From Chaenocephalus aceratus (taxonomy: Eukaryota; Chordata; Actinopteri; Perciformes; Channichthyidae): DNA of 64,000 nucleotides. How positions within the stretch are numbered: the stretch's first letter is position 1; every line of letters starts with the position of its first letter. The notes under the pieces are model-generated. The model saw only the letters and a program-made list of their open reading frames with translations, searched no databases and was not told where the DNA came from. Positions 11,082-22,917 of the stretch are shown piece by piece. The stretch spans positions 178,404-242,403 of the forward strand of contig JAMFTG010000192.1 of assembly GCA_023974075.1 (NCBI GenBank). Direction: 5' to 3'. Made by a program: the position numbers and the translations under genes.

Positions 11082-11562
11082 TAACGGTCAGAAAGAGATG
11101 TCACATGTCAAAATCGAAACACGGGGGGCCAGAGTATATGGAAATCCACCCAAATGGCCCCAGAAGAGCGTTATTTTGCTAAATCTGTCTAAAAAGGTCA
11201 AATATCACTTGTTTTGCATCAATCTTGATACAGGGTACTTATTATATATTGTACTTTGGATTCCTGAAGCTTTTAGTCTACTAACCCATCATACAAGGTT
11301 AGTTTTCACTATAGTACAAACAATTTTTGGACGGACACTGTAATTGACAGTTTTTTACCATGTTCAATCTGAATTTTCTTTAAAATAAAAAACATTTATA
11401 TTGATTCTGACTTGTTATACATCCAACTCACAGGTTTATCATTACTTTGAGAAAAAGATTATTAATTTAACCCTTTTAGAAGGGAAGATATGGTCATTTG
11501 TTCTGGGAATGTCACTTTCGAGCCTGAAACCTGAAAAACAGGCTTGGGGCCTAACAGGTTAA

Positions 11563-11981
11563 TCCATGACCTTACAATTCTCTGTCTATCAGCTGCTAAC
11601 CTGAAGTATTTAAAATGCAGAATGCAGCAGTGATTAGAGGATGAAATTGGTGAATTGGAGAATTTATTTCTGCCTTTCCTGGGCAAACTCAATCATTTTT
11701 TTGTTATTAGGGCTTCAGGACGTCTGCAGGAATATTCATGCATACTTGAAAATAATCGTGCTTGGGACTTAAATAGGATGATTGTGAGAAGGTTTTGCAT
11801 TATCAATATTATTCCAAACCAAACGGACCCAAAAGGGATTCAGCTCCACATTGTCTGTTTATTACGTGGCCCCTGCTTTGCATTTCGAGTGTGCTATATC
11901 AGCTTGTTGCTGCTATGAGAGTGTCATGAGCGCTTAGCATGCTGTTATTTTATTATTCATTCCCTTTAATAAAGGCTTAGT
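11563..11981. other. Stretch with no recognised feature
   Basis: Short frames only; no terminal repeats seen. Confidence 0.45.
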
Positions 11982-12485
11982 GTCAGGATCTCGATACAAA
12001 TGATGAACCCAAATGCACGACCCAGAGACTAAGTCTTGAATGTAAAAAATTAAAATTAAAATTTCACAGATCAGGTAATCCCTTTTAACAGAGTAGGTAC
12101 TGGAAATAACAAAAGGCACTCATAAGGAGGAAAGAAAACTAGACATAACGAAAAGAGAACTTAAGAAACTTAAGCCGACAAAATTAACTAAATAAACCTG
12201 ACATGAGTGAAAGCGATCCTTTCTGAGTTGAGGCTTGGCACGAACATTCGGAGAAAACAAACAAGACGAACTGACACAGGACAGGGGAGAGACGGGACTA
12301 TTTAAACATGAGGTGAGTGGGAACAGGTGGAAACAATCAGGGGCGGGGCAGCAGACACTGATGATGGCGGGAAAAAACACACAAGAAACAGGCCTGAAAT
12401 GAAAGACAAGAGCTAAGTACAAAATAAAACAGGAAATGACAGACAAAATACATAAACATAACTAACACATTTGACGAGACACAAC
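11982..12485 (-). mobile_element. LTR-like repeat, antisense
   Basis: Read on the minus strand it begins near TGTTGTGTCTCGTC and ends GAGATCCTGACA. It contains CACCTGTTCCCACTCACCTC followed by the TATA-like TTTAAATAGTCCCG. This is the same architecture as the solo LTRs at 23474-24017 and 59482-59878. No target duplication was found, so boundaries are approximate. Confidence 0.5.
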
Positions 12486-12781
12486 ATGGTGATTGTGATC
12501 AGAGCTTCTCCCCTACAGTATTTGAGTAGCACTGATTATAAGCCCTTTGCATAAGAGCTTTGCAAAATGAGAAAGATTTAAATGTGAATTAGTGTCAGAG
12601 CTAAGACAAGAGGGCCAAAGCTGCTGGTGGAGCTCTTATGAGGAAAACTGAACTGACATGTTCATTTCAGAAACTTTTGATTGCATTTCCATTCTGGCAC
12701 ATGGAGTGAAATGTCCAGTATTTCACTAAGAAGCTGGAAAACCCTGCGGAAAGTCTGCAGTCTTTCTGTCAGTTGTCACTT
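12486..12781. other. Short unique-looking stretch
   Basis: Nothing recognised. Confidence 0.4.
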
Positions 12782-12784
12782 TTA

Positions 12785-14217
12785 AGGCCCGGACAAAGCA
12801 AGCCGATTTTGGCCGTCAATGGGCGTCAGGCCGACGATGAGCGTCGACACGCCCTACTCAGATTGGTGTGTCCCGCACCGCGTGTCTTTAGGGTTGTCGG
12901 CAAAATAAATCTGATTGGCTGTTCAGCTAGCGAATCAGTGCATGAGAAGCGAAACGGAAGTGAGGGACCCAAATAAAACTATTAAGAAGGCAAATCTGAG
13001 ATTTCATTGAACCTCCAGCTCTCGACTCAGGTTCGGGAAAGCCCGTGAGCTTCTCGCTGTAGAGTGAAAATGGAACGCACACGCTATTTGTTGTTGTTTA
13101 TATCACGCAGTCTGTTCTTCTTCTCTCGGTTATCACGCAGTCTGTTCTTCTTCTCTCGGTTATCACGCAGTCTGTCTTCAGTTGTTGCCTCTTTTGAATG
13201 ACGAATAGACACTACCGCCCAGAGATTGCACTAGACTTTTTCGCTGCCCGTCATTTTGACGGACAGGATCGTTAAAATGTCCGTCAAAATCCAGAATTTA
13301 CCCTTCGGTCTGTACACAACTGACGGGGGGGACGAAAAGAGCACGCTGGTGAACTGTCAACAGGGGGGGGGGTTAGTGCCGGTGTTATGCCGTGTTGTGC
13401 ATGCCCACTGCACCTCGTGGGAGCCACAGCGTTAAAGCAGGGATCACCAACTACATTTGTCCAAGGGCCAAAATGTATCCAATAGACACAATCGCGGGCC
13501 AGTGTTTTTTATATAGTCCACAATTCTAGTGGAGCACGCTCAGGTACTGCGGACCTTTAATTTATTATCTGAAACGATGTATAATAACTTTTAAAACTTG
13601 TTCCAGTCACTTGCCCCATGCATTCAGCAGCAGCAGGCCATTCACTTTGATTTCATCCCGTTATGAAATGTCATCATTTCGACAATAAAGAAATGCTACA
13701 TAAACGGTATCTTGCACATTTTATCCAACCATCTCCGTTTCTAACTTTCAATATATTTTAAAAGAGATCTCTCTCTCTCATCTGCGTGCGGGGGCGGGGC
13801 CTCACAGACACGCTGCATCTCTCTCGCTCACAGACATGCTGCAGCGCTGTGCAGTGTGCACACAGTTCTGCGGTAATGAATATTACATTTGTGAGGAAAA
13901 CTTTCCCTGTTGTGAGTTTGTTCTAATCCGTCAAAATGACGGACTGCTTTCAGATTTTTCGGTCATTGTCAAAAGAATTCCGTCATAGACGGAATATATT
14001 CGGTTAACGGGACCTCTGCTACCGCCGCCTGCTGGTAAGGAGAGTTATTGCCACTCACGCATGCGCAGTTCGTACTTGCTTCTTGGCCGTCGGCTGAAGT
14101 CTTTGCGGTGTGTTCCAGTGCGACACATGGTCAAAGACGCAGGAGATGCGAGGTGACGCAACAGTCCGGGGTCCGTCTGTGTCAGTTCTTTGGTGTCAGC
14201 TTGGTGTGTCCGGGCCT
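12785..14217. mobile_element. PIF/Harbinger-like element with nested insertions
   Basis: The left end AGGCCCGGACAAAGCAAGC and the right end GCTTGGTGTGTCCGGGCCT are inverted, flanked by TTA on both sides (12782-12784 and 14218-14220). Inside are a 30-bp tandem repeat (13101-13180) and a second, probably hAT-derived insert carrying GTCATTTTGACGGAC-type inverted words between about 13240 and 13995. No transposase frame is intact. Confidence 0.82.
13101..13180. repeat. 30-bp tandem repeat, 2.7 copies
   Basis: Units begin TATCACGCAGTCTGTTCTTC at 13101, 13131 and 13161; the third is truncated. Confidence 0.95.
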
Positions 14218-14234
14218 TTAGTGTTTGAGTAGAG

Positions 14235-15356
14235 CAGTGGTTCTTAAACTTTTTTACCCCCTTTGAAAAAAAGATTCAGCCCAAGTACCCCCTGATCAGC
14301 GCAAACACAATTTGTTAAGAAGAAATGCCTATATAAAGAGGTACAGTAGGCCTACAGTGCTGCACCATCATTTATTAAAACAACAACATGAGAAACACTT
14401 AAATGCTACATTTAAAATGTTTACAATCCATCACTAAATTCACGGCAAATCAATTTTAACATCATGCAATAACACTAAGACGACATTAGTTGCATTGAAC
14501 TGATCTTTTTAATAAGTTGCAATGAAGTGAGAACCATGGGCTTGTGCTTCACTGAGGATCTTTGTTATTCTCAGTGACAGGAAGGCTATACTGCAGTTAT
14601 TGCACTTCGCGTTTTGAAATATGTGTAACTATGTTAATATAAAACCCACACTGCTCAACTTCCTTACTTTTCCTAAAATTGGTATATTTATTTATTTTGT
14701 GGCGTGGGGAATGAAGAGAAACAAATATGAGCATTTTATGAGCATGGGATTTGAGCCCTCATATATGCATAATGCTGCGCTCTACTTGCGGCCACACGCC
14801 GTTGCCAAGCAACGCTTATTGTTTAGGTGTCCTTTGATAAGCAGGCAGTCATATAATTAACTAGAACTAGCTAGATCTGACAGATTTGGACATAAACGCG
14901 AGTGAAGTATAATCGGACACGAGAGAGAGATCAGATTAGCTGCTGCTGACGGACAACACGCAGCTCTGCATGATCACAGCTCCGCCGCTGTGACGGACCG
15001 TTGAGTGGAGCAAAATTAAATACACTAAGAGTTAGACTTAACACACTTAGCAGTTTATCTACTTTAGAACTAGCTAAACTAGTTATAAATATGTGTATTC
15101 TTTACTGTCGGGTCACTCATGACAGGTTCAGCGAGCTGCACGACTCGAGACTGACGGGCTGTCAGGAGAGGGGAGGAAAAGAGAGCACCCCGTTTATTTT
15201 TCCCATTTTATTATCCAGAGTTACTGTAAAACTTTGAATAAAGTAGTTTATCTACTGTTAGTAGTTTGTGTAAATGCATTAGCCTACTTATGTTGGTTTT
15301 TTCATTAACATCAAATAAATCTCACGTACCCCCTGCAGTACTCCAACGTACCACTG
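14235..15356. mobile_element. hAT-type element (CAGTGGTTCTTAAACT)
   Basis: The left end CAGTGGTTCTTAAACTTTTT and the right end CAACGTACCACTG are inverted at their tips, a Charlie-like hAT pattern. GAGTAGAG (14227-14234) and GAGCAGAG (15357-15364) form an 8-bp target duplication with one change. The word TACCCCCTG occurs near both ends. The 1.1-kb interior has no recognisable transposase. Confidence 0.88.
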
Positions 15357-15364
15357 GAGCAGAG

Positions 15365-15889
15365 GATGCTTTATTTTAGAGCCCCATCACATGCTCAGTG
15401 CTGTGTACAGTTTTACATTTGTCATAATGTGAAGTGTTTTTAGTGGATTTAATTGACCGCTTGCAACCCACAACAAGTGTCCGACTCCCACTCAAACACA
15501 AACAGCGTCAACAAAGCAAATGATGGCTATTGTAAGCTTTATATATCTGGAGAGGGTTAAACTCTTTCTACGTCAGTCTATGAACAAAGGACCTAATTAT
15601 GTATTTATTTCCATTTGTAGTATCTGCAAAGTGTAAGGATATGAAGGTTGTCATCTGTGATTAAGTTTAAAATGAGTTAACATGTTTTTTTGATCCGTTT
15701 TCAACATGGCGGCAGGGTCATAAACGTTCAGATTTGACAGCTATACATAATAAGGAAATACAGTGACTACATCTTGGTTTTATAATTGATCAGCACTGTC
15801 TAGTTTGACGGTTTTGATCGGTATTCATGATTTGGTATGGTGAAATCTGGCATGTGCAATAAACCGGTGCAGTGTTTGATTTTACGCTA
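15365..15889. other. Stretch with no recognised feature
   Basis: AT-rich and without convincing frames. Confidence 0.4.
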
Positions 15890-15938
15890 GCATCGCTAAG
15901 CTAATGGCGAACATCGGCCGCCATTAGCTTAGCGATGC
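15890..15938. repeat. Perfect 20-bp inverted repeat (hairpin)
   Basis: GCATCGCTAAGCTAATGGCG at 15890-15909 is exactly inverted at 15919-15938 around a 9-bp loop. The match breaks down quickly outside the arms, so this could be a short fold-back element or a recent palindromic duplication. Confidence 0.95.
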
Positions 15939-15964
15939 GAAGGTAAAAGGTTGTGGAACCTACT

Positions 15965-16048
15965 GCTTCAGGTCTCCGTTGAAAAAGAGATCATTGATCT
16001 CAATGGGATTTTACCTGGATAAATAAAGGTTTTGAATTGAATTGAAAT
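15965..16048 (+). mobile_element. LINE 3' tail (CR1/L2-like)
   Basis: AAAAAGAGATCATTGATCTC followed by AATGGGATTTTACCTGGATA and AAATAAAGG is a familiar vertebrate LINE 3' end, closing in a TTGAATTGAATTGA microsatellite tail. Confidence 0.7.
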
Positions 16049-16142
16049 GATGGCAGCACTGATCGCGGCTTTTTTGTAACTGTCCATGTCTGTTCAAATA
16101 TTATTTCCACTAATACGTGTTTACACACTGCCAGAGCCCATA

Positions 16143-16320
16143 GTGTTCCCGTTAGTGTGTACTTCCTGTCTGTCTTCTTCTGCTTTTCCCATTAGTGTGT
16201 ACTTCCTGTCTGTCTTCTTCTACTGTTCCCTTAAGTGTTTACTTCCTGTCCATCTTTTCTGCTGTTCCAGTTAGTGTTTACTTCCTGTCTGTCAGTCTTC
16301 TTCTGCTGTACTCTGACGTG
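16143..16320. repeat. ~50-bp minisatellite, about 4 copies
   Basis: The unit containing TACTTCCTGTCTGTCTTCTT repeats imperfectly from 16143, with GTGTTTACTTCC variants in later copies. Confidence 0.9.
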
Positions 16321-16329
16321 TTTACTCTG

Positions 16330-16630
16330 ACGTCCAGCATTCTGTCTTTTATCCACTTTCCTTCTCTTCTCATTTTATTTTCTTGACTGGGGAAAGTCTG
16401 GCCATCATGAACCCAAAGTGTAATGCTCTCCACAAATATTAAAAATAATATTAAAAAAGTATTCCATTGATATGACTGCTCATAGTCCCTTGATCAAATT
16501 GTCATTAGTAGCGGTCTGCTATCAAAATTAACAGATCGCTGAATGTCCAAATTGACCAATCAGAATTGAGTACTCATAAGCGGTGTGTAATAATTCTCAA
16601 GAATGCCTGTTTGACAAATGGCAGCTTAAT
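16330..16630. other. Stretch with no recognised feature
   Basis: No structure seen apart from the hAT target duplication at its right end. Confidence 0.4.
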
Positions 16631-16638
16631 GTTTTAAC

Positions 16639-17703
16639 TAGTGCTGTCAAAATTATCGCGTTAACGGCGGTAATTAATTTTTTGAATTAATTGCGTTAAA
16701 ATATTTAACGCATTTAACGCATGTGCAGAATGGCCCGCCCCATACGTGCCACCAGTGGCAGCGCCAGGGTATGGCTGGGGTAGGCTACACCCATACCAAG
16801 AAATGGCTTAGCCCCACCATGAACAATGATGTTAAAGTAAGCAAAATAAAGTCTGCCAACTCGCGCGGAGTAAATTGCACAGACAGCAGTTAGTAAGATT
16901 GATTTCAGTAGCCACGGTTTTGAAAACTTTTGTCACGTAGTGATCGTCTTCTCAATAGAACATCTTTGATAACGGCGTGGTGTTGTTGCAGGAAGTCCCG
17001 ACGGAGAATACTTTTGCTGTAGTTCAGGGCAGAGCCATATAATAGTAATAATATGGCTCTGGTACAGGGGTGCACATAACTGGTACGCAGGTTATGTGCG
17101 TAATCTGAAATGCGTACCGTCACTTGTGTCACAAAGCGCATTTGCGTACCGACGTACTTGTGAAGCTTTTCCAGAAGGCGGTTAGATCACCGGACGACAG
17201 AGTCGGTCTCCGTGTGCACAGACAGGCTGCTGTTAACGTCGGTCTGTACAACGGAACTGTGCCAAAACTACGCCAACCGGCTGCGGAGGGAGACTCCCCC
17301 CTTCACTGGAGAACTGCGCTAAAACAGCTGATCACAACGTTCACACTCTGTGGTCACGAAGTACTCCACTAGCCCCCCCCCCCCCCCCCCCCTCTGTCGA
17401 CTTTCCTGAAGTACTCCCCGTTGATAGAAATCAACACGTAATGAATTAAGACCCCACGGTTTGATGATTGATAGGTGTGTGGGCTGTCTTTCATTTTGAC
17501 ATGCAGAAATTTTTTATAATAAACATACATACTGTATGTTAAAAGGATATATCTGCCTTCTTTCATTTATCTTTCCATTCCCACAACAATATACATAAAT
17601 AAATGGCATATTTTGGACATAGTTCGAATGGTGATTAATCTGATTAATTAATTTTTAAGCTGTGATTAATCTGATTAAAAATTGTAATCGTTTGACAGTC
17701 CTA
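16639..17703. mobile_element. hAT-type element (TAGTGCTGTCAA), copy 2
   Basis: The left end TAGTGCTGTCAAAATTATCG and the right end TAATCGTTTGACAGTCCTA are inverted. GTTTTAAC occurs exactly on both sides (16631-16638 and 17704-17711), an 8-bp hAT target duplication. Subterminal TTAACGC and GATTAATC words match 5646-6471. The interior holds other repeat pieces: a CAGTGGCAGCGCC segment near 16752, a short hairpin AGAGCCATAT/ATATGGCTCT near 17031-17060, a 20-C run (17373-17392) and a block shared with 8292-8385. Confidence 0.93.
17373..17392. repeat. Poly-C run (20 C)
   Basis: Uninterrupted C homopolymer. It lies just left of the block shared with the element at 8188-9668. Confidence 0.95.
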
Positions 17704-17711
17704 GTTTTAAC

Positions 17712-18877
17712 GTACATTGAGGCATATAAACTGTCTCACCAATCCTTAACCATAGCAGCGACTGATCACAACACTTGCGAAAAATTGTTGAGGGCAAAGA
17801 CACATTTTATCCATCTTGCAGAATGGATCTTCAGATCAGAAAAACAATGTCCTTTTGTAGTGTCACTAACCAAAGTCTTTTGTGTTTTTGTTTGGAAGAC
17901 TTGCCACTTTTTCCCCAGCTTTGATTTGTATTTCAAGTATATTCCTAACAACTCTCGCTCTGCCAATAAATCACCGTGAACACAATTTCCAGCAGAGCTT
18001 TGGAGCGTTGAGGATATTGTGAAAGTAGGGAAAAACTGTGAGTGAAATGGTTGGTTTGTTTGGTTAAGCTTAGTTTTGTGGAGGCTTTGAAAATAAAATC
18101 TGTTACGCATATCAATAGTCTTTGTTATGCATGAAAGGTTTTGTATTACATTATTATTTTTAAATACAGAGCAATACATTTACTTTGTTAATCATTTTAA
18201 ACCATGCATATTATGATGTTGTTGTGAGTACAGTCATTTTGTAATATCGACATTGGCTTCACATGGCCGTTGTTCAACCTTCAGGAGAAGTCCTTCAGCT
18301 TCGTCCTCTTCACTCCCTCTGTAGGTGCTTTTGAATTATTTGTGTAATTTCACTGAAAGGGAGCAACAATTTCCTGCCCATAGCAGAGAGAACACTGTGA
18401 GGATTTTGTGATACTTTCAAAATCTCGCCACAGTAAAGTGTGAAAACTGAAGGTGTCAAAAAGAGAGGTGTTATTTCTCGCCATGGAATTATGTGATTCA
18501 TCCTCTTAAAGCATTTCGGCTCCATATCAGTCATAATAGTGAGGGATCAAGGTTTGTATCACCTTTCATTGAAGTGATAATAAGTTGTTTATTTTCTATT
18601 AACAAATATATATTTTGCTACACGGTTTCACCTAGTTTCATGATTCAATAGTGATTCAATTCCACTGGTATCTTTTTACACTTTGTCCATTCATGCATCT
18701 TGTGGTCCATACGTCTGATTCATCTGTGTGTGTACATGTTAGTTAATGGTGACTGGTTAGCTTGCTTGCCAGCTTCTAAACAGTCCAATCAAAATGTATT
18801 ATAATCAGATAGTAGTAGAAGAAGAACTCACATTTTATACTTTAGTAAAAATACTCTCTTATAAGTAACAGTCCTGC
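17712..18877. other. 1.2-kb stretch with no recognised gene
   Basis: No domain-like frame. The last ~100 bp (TACTTTAGTAAAAATACTCTC...GTCCTGCATT) resemble flanks of the CAGAGGTGG hAT family seen also near 40886-40960. Confidence 0.45.
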
Positions 18878-18885
18878 ATTAAAAG

Positions 18886-19667
18886 CAGAGATGGTAAGTA
18901 ACTAAGTACATTTACTCAAGTACTGTACTTAAGTACAATTTTGAGGTAATTATTTCCATGTTATGGTACTTTGTACTTCTACTCCACTACAGTTCAGAGG
19001 TAAATGGTTTGTACTTTATTTAATACCTTTAGTTACTTTCCAGATGTGGATGAATGATGTGAAATCTAACCAAGTGTTGAATCAGACTTTAGTTCCACCT
19101 GGAGTAAATCCACCAGCTACCCTGCAGTCTACAAAGTACTTCAGACTAGCTGCACCTTCACCAGCTTTGAGAACACTTTCATGATCAATCATTATAAAAC
19201 ATATCATATATATTATTCTGAAATGGACCAATCTGCACAACGACTACTTTTACTGTCTTTCACTATATTCTGATGAGAATACTTTTATACTTTTACTTGA
19301 GGAACATTTTGAATGCAGGACTTTTACTGGAACAGAGTATTCCTACACTCTGGTACTTCTACTTTTACTCAAGTACAAGATCTGAGTACTTCTACTTTTA
19401 CTCAAGTACAAGATCTGAGTACTTCTACTTTTACTCAAATACAAGATCTGAGTACTTCTACTTTTACTCAAGTACAATATCTGAGTACTTCTACTTTTAC
19501 TCAAGTACAAGATCTGAGTACTTCTACTTTTACTCAAGTACAAGATCTGAGTACTTCTACTTTTACTCAAGAACAAGATCTGAGTACTTCTACTTTTACT
19601 CAAGTACAAGATCTGAGTACTTCTACTTTTACTCAAGAACAAGATCTGAGTACTTCTCCCACCTCTG
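18886..19667. mobile_element. hAT-type element (CAGAGRTGG) with internal minisatellite
   Basis: CAGAGATGG at the left is inverted at the right as CCCACCTCTG. ATTAAAAG lies exactly on both sides (18878-18885 and 19668-19675). The body is rich in TACTTTTACT and AAGTAC words, and its right third is a 33-bp minisatellite. Related fragments are at 32515-32945 and around 39655-40200. No transposase. Confidence 0.93.
19343..19662. repeat. 33-bp minisatellite, ~9 copies
   Basis: Units of CTGAGTACTTCTACTTTTAC plus CTCAAGTACAAGAT repeat about nine times. Thirty-three bases are eleven codons, so frames stay open on both strands (the STSTFTQVQDL repeat). This is a period artefact. Confidence 0.95.
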
Positions 19668-19675
19668 ATTAAAAG

Positions 19676-20116
19676 GCTTACTTAAGTAAAAGTACAACAT
19701 TTGCATAAGAATATACCTAAAGTACTCGTTAAGCATAAAACTCAATTTCAGAATCATATATGAAATGACTGGATAATGATTATTGATGTATTCATGTGGA
19801 TCCCAGCTGCCGGCCACCATGACATAAAGCTAAATTAAAGTAGTTCCTTATAACACCCGCCCATTGTTCTATGAAGTGGATGTCAAATATGTTGTGGGTT
19901 TCGTCAACAATGACAATGAAAACTACATTTTTATTACCACTCCATATACAAGTACTGTAAATGTAACTCACTTGAAGTCAATTGGCAGCATGCATCATGT
20001 AAGACACTTCATTTAATTACTCAAAAATGATCTAAATGTGTAGCTTAAAAAATAGTAACATCAAATATCCCCAGTTATCACAAAGCATCCTCTACAGTAA
20101 ATCCATTCTGAGATTA
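19676..20116. other. Stretch with no recognised feature
   Basis: No repeats or domain-like frames seen. Confidence 0.4.
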
Positions 20117-20124
20117 TGCAGACT

Positions 20125-22194
20125 CAGTGGCGGTTCTACAGGGTGGCACGGGGTGGCAGCTGCCACCTCAGAAAAATGCCTTGCCACCCCAGCTGCCACC
20201 CCAGTTGGCAGCTTTGTTTTGAATGAAAAGTTGTGGCTCATCGGACATTTATGAGAGAAAATCTCTAATGTCCGAGTGCAAGTGAATGCAGCACAAGACG
20301 CGCCTTGTAACCCCTCCCTGGCGCGAGCCTGGAAAGATGATTGGCGGCGATTTCATTTGAACGGGGGGACAGCGCAAAACGAGAAGCATTTCGGATCCAA
20401 GTAGATGGAAGGAATGAGGTATTTGCGGTCTACACGGACAGAGAAGAGCCTGTCAAGTTTGGCTGTAAGGCAAGTCAAGTTTATTTATAGCACTTTTCTG
20501 TACGCGACAATTCAAAGTGCTTTACAAAACAAATTAAAATACTTTTTAGGAATACATACAGTAAAAACACATATATAATGGCATTTTACAACAGGCATTA
20601 CAAAGCAAAGATAATAAAATAATAAAAATAAACACCACAGGTATACAATACATGTTTAAAAGGCATACTGTGGTGCGAATATGAGCAGCTCAATTAAAAG
20701 CAGCCAAAGAGATATGTTTTTAGTCTTGGGCATAACAGCTAAATGCTGCCTCTCCATGTTCTGATGTTACTCTCGGAGCCGATAGCAGACCCGTCCCAGA
20801 AGACCTGAGGCACCTTGATGGCTCGTAATTATGTAGGAGTTCAACAATATTATATACTTTGGTCCTAAACCATGTAATGATTTAAAAACTAGCAATAGTA
20901 CTTTAAAATCAATTATTTGGCCGACTGGAAGCCAATGTAGAGATTTCAGAACCGGACTGATGTGATCCACTCTTTTAATGTTAGTGAGGACACGTGCAGC
21001 AGCGTTCTGGATCAGCTGCAGCCTTCTGATGGATTTTGTTGTCAGCCCTGTGAATACACCATTGCAGTAGTCGAGTCTACTCAAAATAAAAGCATGGACA
21101 AGCTTTTCTAAGTCCTGTTGTGACATTAGTTTTGTAATCCTCGATATGTTCTTCAGGCTGTACTCAGCATTGAATCAAAATGCACCATCGCTTTAAATCT
21201 TAATCAGTCTGTGAGGCGATTTGCTGAACAAGATGCTCGCCACATTCAGCTGTTCTAGGCATGCCAACTTGATGCTCTGCTCACGGATGACTCGATGAGC
21301 ATAATACACTGATAAGATGATGACCTTACGTGTGTAAATATATGTTCTTCTTTGTGGGGGTCTGCCCCCAAAAAACAGTTTTAAGTCCTGAGAAAGTCAA
21401 ATCAGACGGTGTGTAAAACTTCACTGCCCAGCCAAAAGAAAGTAACCACTTTGATTTAACTAGGCCAGCAGGTAGGGACTCTCCACTGGATCATAACTGC
21501 AGCGATGTTTATGTTTTAGCTGAATACACGTTTTTTAACCCTAATTGATGCAGTTAGTCACTTCTTTAATGTTTGTTCTTTCTGATGTAAAGTCCAGGTT
21601 GTAACCGTTTGCAATGAAGTTCTGGGGCGCTGAACTGTTCTTTTGATTGTTTTGATTGTTTTGATACATGATAGTAATTACTTGTCTTTCGAATTTGAAG
21701 GAGGGTGAGCAAGCATCTTGAGGAACATTCATCATTAACTCTCCAAAAAATATAGTTTATTCAATAATAAATGAATAGTGAATCATAACAGTGATTGACA
21801 GCTGATAGGAATACTATGATTGTTAATATTATCATATTCATTCAGACAAACATCGATGAGACAGTTAATTAATGTACTCATTGCAGCAGTCTGCATAGAT
21901 GTGGTTCCCCTGCTGGTCTTAGAGTGAAACAAACTCATTCAGTTATTGTTCAGTTAAAATTCATTAAATTATGTCTGCCAGCTTATATATTTATATGTAA
22001 GGCTTTACTGATGTGCCACAATAATGTCACCAAATGTTATTGAGTTAAAATATTAATATTGTGGCTTTCCAAGTTAACATTAATTGATATGACTGCGATT
22101 AAATCAGCATATACTTCTACCAGGGGACGCCACCCCTGAAATTCTCCTGCCACCCTCTTGCCACCCCATGAATATTTGTCTAGATCCGCCCCTG
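20125..22194. mobile_element. hAT-type element (CAGTGGCGGTTCTA) with nested LINE
   Basis: The left end CAGTGGCGGTTCTACAGGG pairs with the right end TCTAGATCCGCCCCTG. TGCAGACT is exact on both sides (20117-20124 and 22195-22202). Subterminal TGCCACCCC words are repeated at both ends. A 5'-truncated LINE (20466-21150) is inserted inside. No hAT transposase frame is recognisable. Confidence 0.93.
20466..21150 (-). pseudogene. L2/CR1-type LINE ORF2 C-terminus
   Basis: The minus-strand frame 20767-21126 (119 residues) reads MSQQDLEKLVHAFILSRLDY, then CNGVFTGL...RRLQLIQNAAARVLT, then VDHISPVLKSLHWLPVGQI. This set (SRLDYCN, LQ.IQNAAARVL, H.tPvL.sLHWLPV) is diagnostic of the C-terminal reverse-transcriptase region of L2/CR1-like LINEs. 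The 3' end on the minus strand runs to about 20466 (TCAAGTTTATTTATAGCACT on plus). The element lacks its endonuclease and catalytic core, so it is dead on arrival. It sits inside the hAT element at 20125-22194 and is therefore younger than it. Confidence 0.85.
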
Positions 22195-22202
22195 TGCAGA
22201 CT

Positions 22203-22917
22203 ATATAACAATGGGTTTGCTTTGCACGGTTGGACTTGACTCGACCCCTCTCTTCGTGATGTAACACAAACATGTCCAAACATTTCATCTCTGTAGTGTC
22301 AGAGAGGAGGGAGAGGAGGGTCTCTTAACCGATCTGCTGCTCTCCTTTTATTGCTGCCCTCTAGTCAAGTGTCTTTGTGCAGCGAGGAAAAGGAAAGAAC
22401 AATACAACGAAAGCACTGAAGCACAATTTATCTCGTTCTAAATTATATAGGAAACAAAAGGTCTTTACACACCTAGGGCCCTTTTTGCTACATTCATCCA
22501 TCAATTTATTTCGCAATGAATGCTTTTGAGCAGAATGCAAATATAACACGATGAAAATAAAGCAATCTCATCTTTCTGAGGCATTTAGCTTCGCTTTAGC
22601 CCATTGAATGAATTATCAAACACGTTGTGTGGACCTGGTTTAGTTGCATTGTAAAACAACACAGAGACTATGTACTGTCGTCCACACCAAGATGGAAAAC
22701 CTTAAGACTCCTTTCAACCTTGGCAAAGCTAATCCAATCCTTTCTTTGTACCGGTTTACCATAAAACACTTATCACATATAATATTTGCAATTTTGGCAG
22801 GTTTTATCCATCACGCCCACGTGCATTTTTATTCCTTTATGCATTTATAATTGAAGTTAAGTCCAGTCCATTAGAAATTGACTAGAGTGACCGTTTTTCT
22901 TTTTTGTTGCTGTGCTG
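22203..22917. other. Stretch with no recognised feature
   Basis: Short frames only. Confidence 0.4.

Larger units (their letters stand above)
9751..11558. mobile_element. piggyBac-like non-autonomous element, copy 1
   Basis: AACCTGTTAAGCCCCAAGG at the left is inverted at the right as CTTGGGGCCTAACAGG. TTAA abuts both ends (9747-9750 and 11559-11562), as for piggyBac, though the left has two extra A residues before the inverted repeat. Related segments occur at 29666-30488 and 34637-34850. A Harbinger-like element (10432-11081) is nested inside. No piggyBac transposase remains. Confidence 0.75.

Noticed and set aside
19273..19672. STSTFTQVQDL repeat protein
   Set aside because: A 33-bp minisatellite inside a hAT element with an exact target duplication. 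Frames are open on several registers and both strands.
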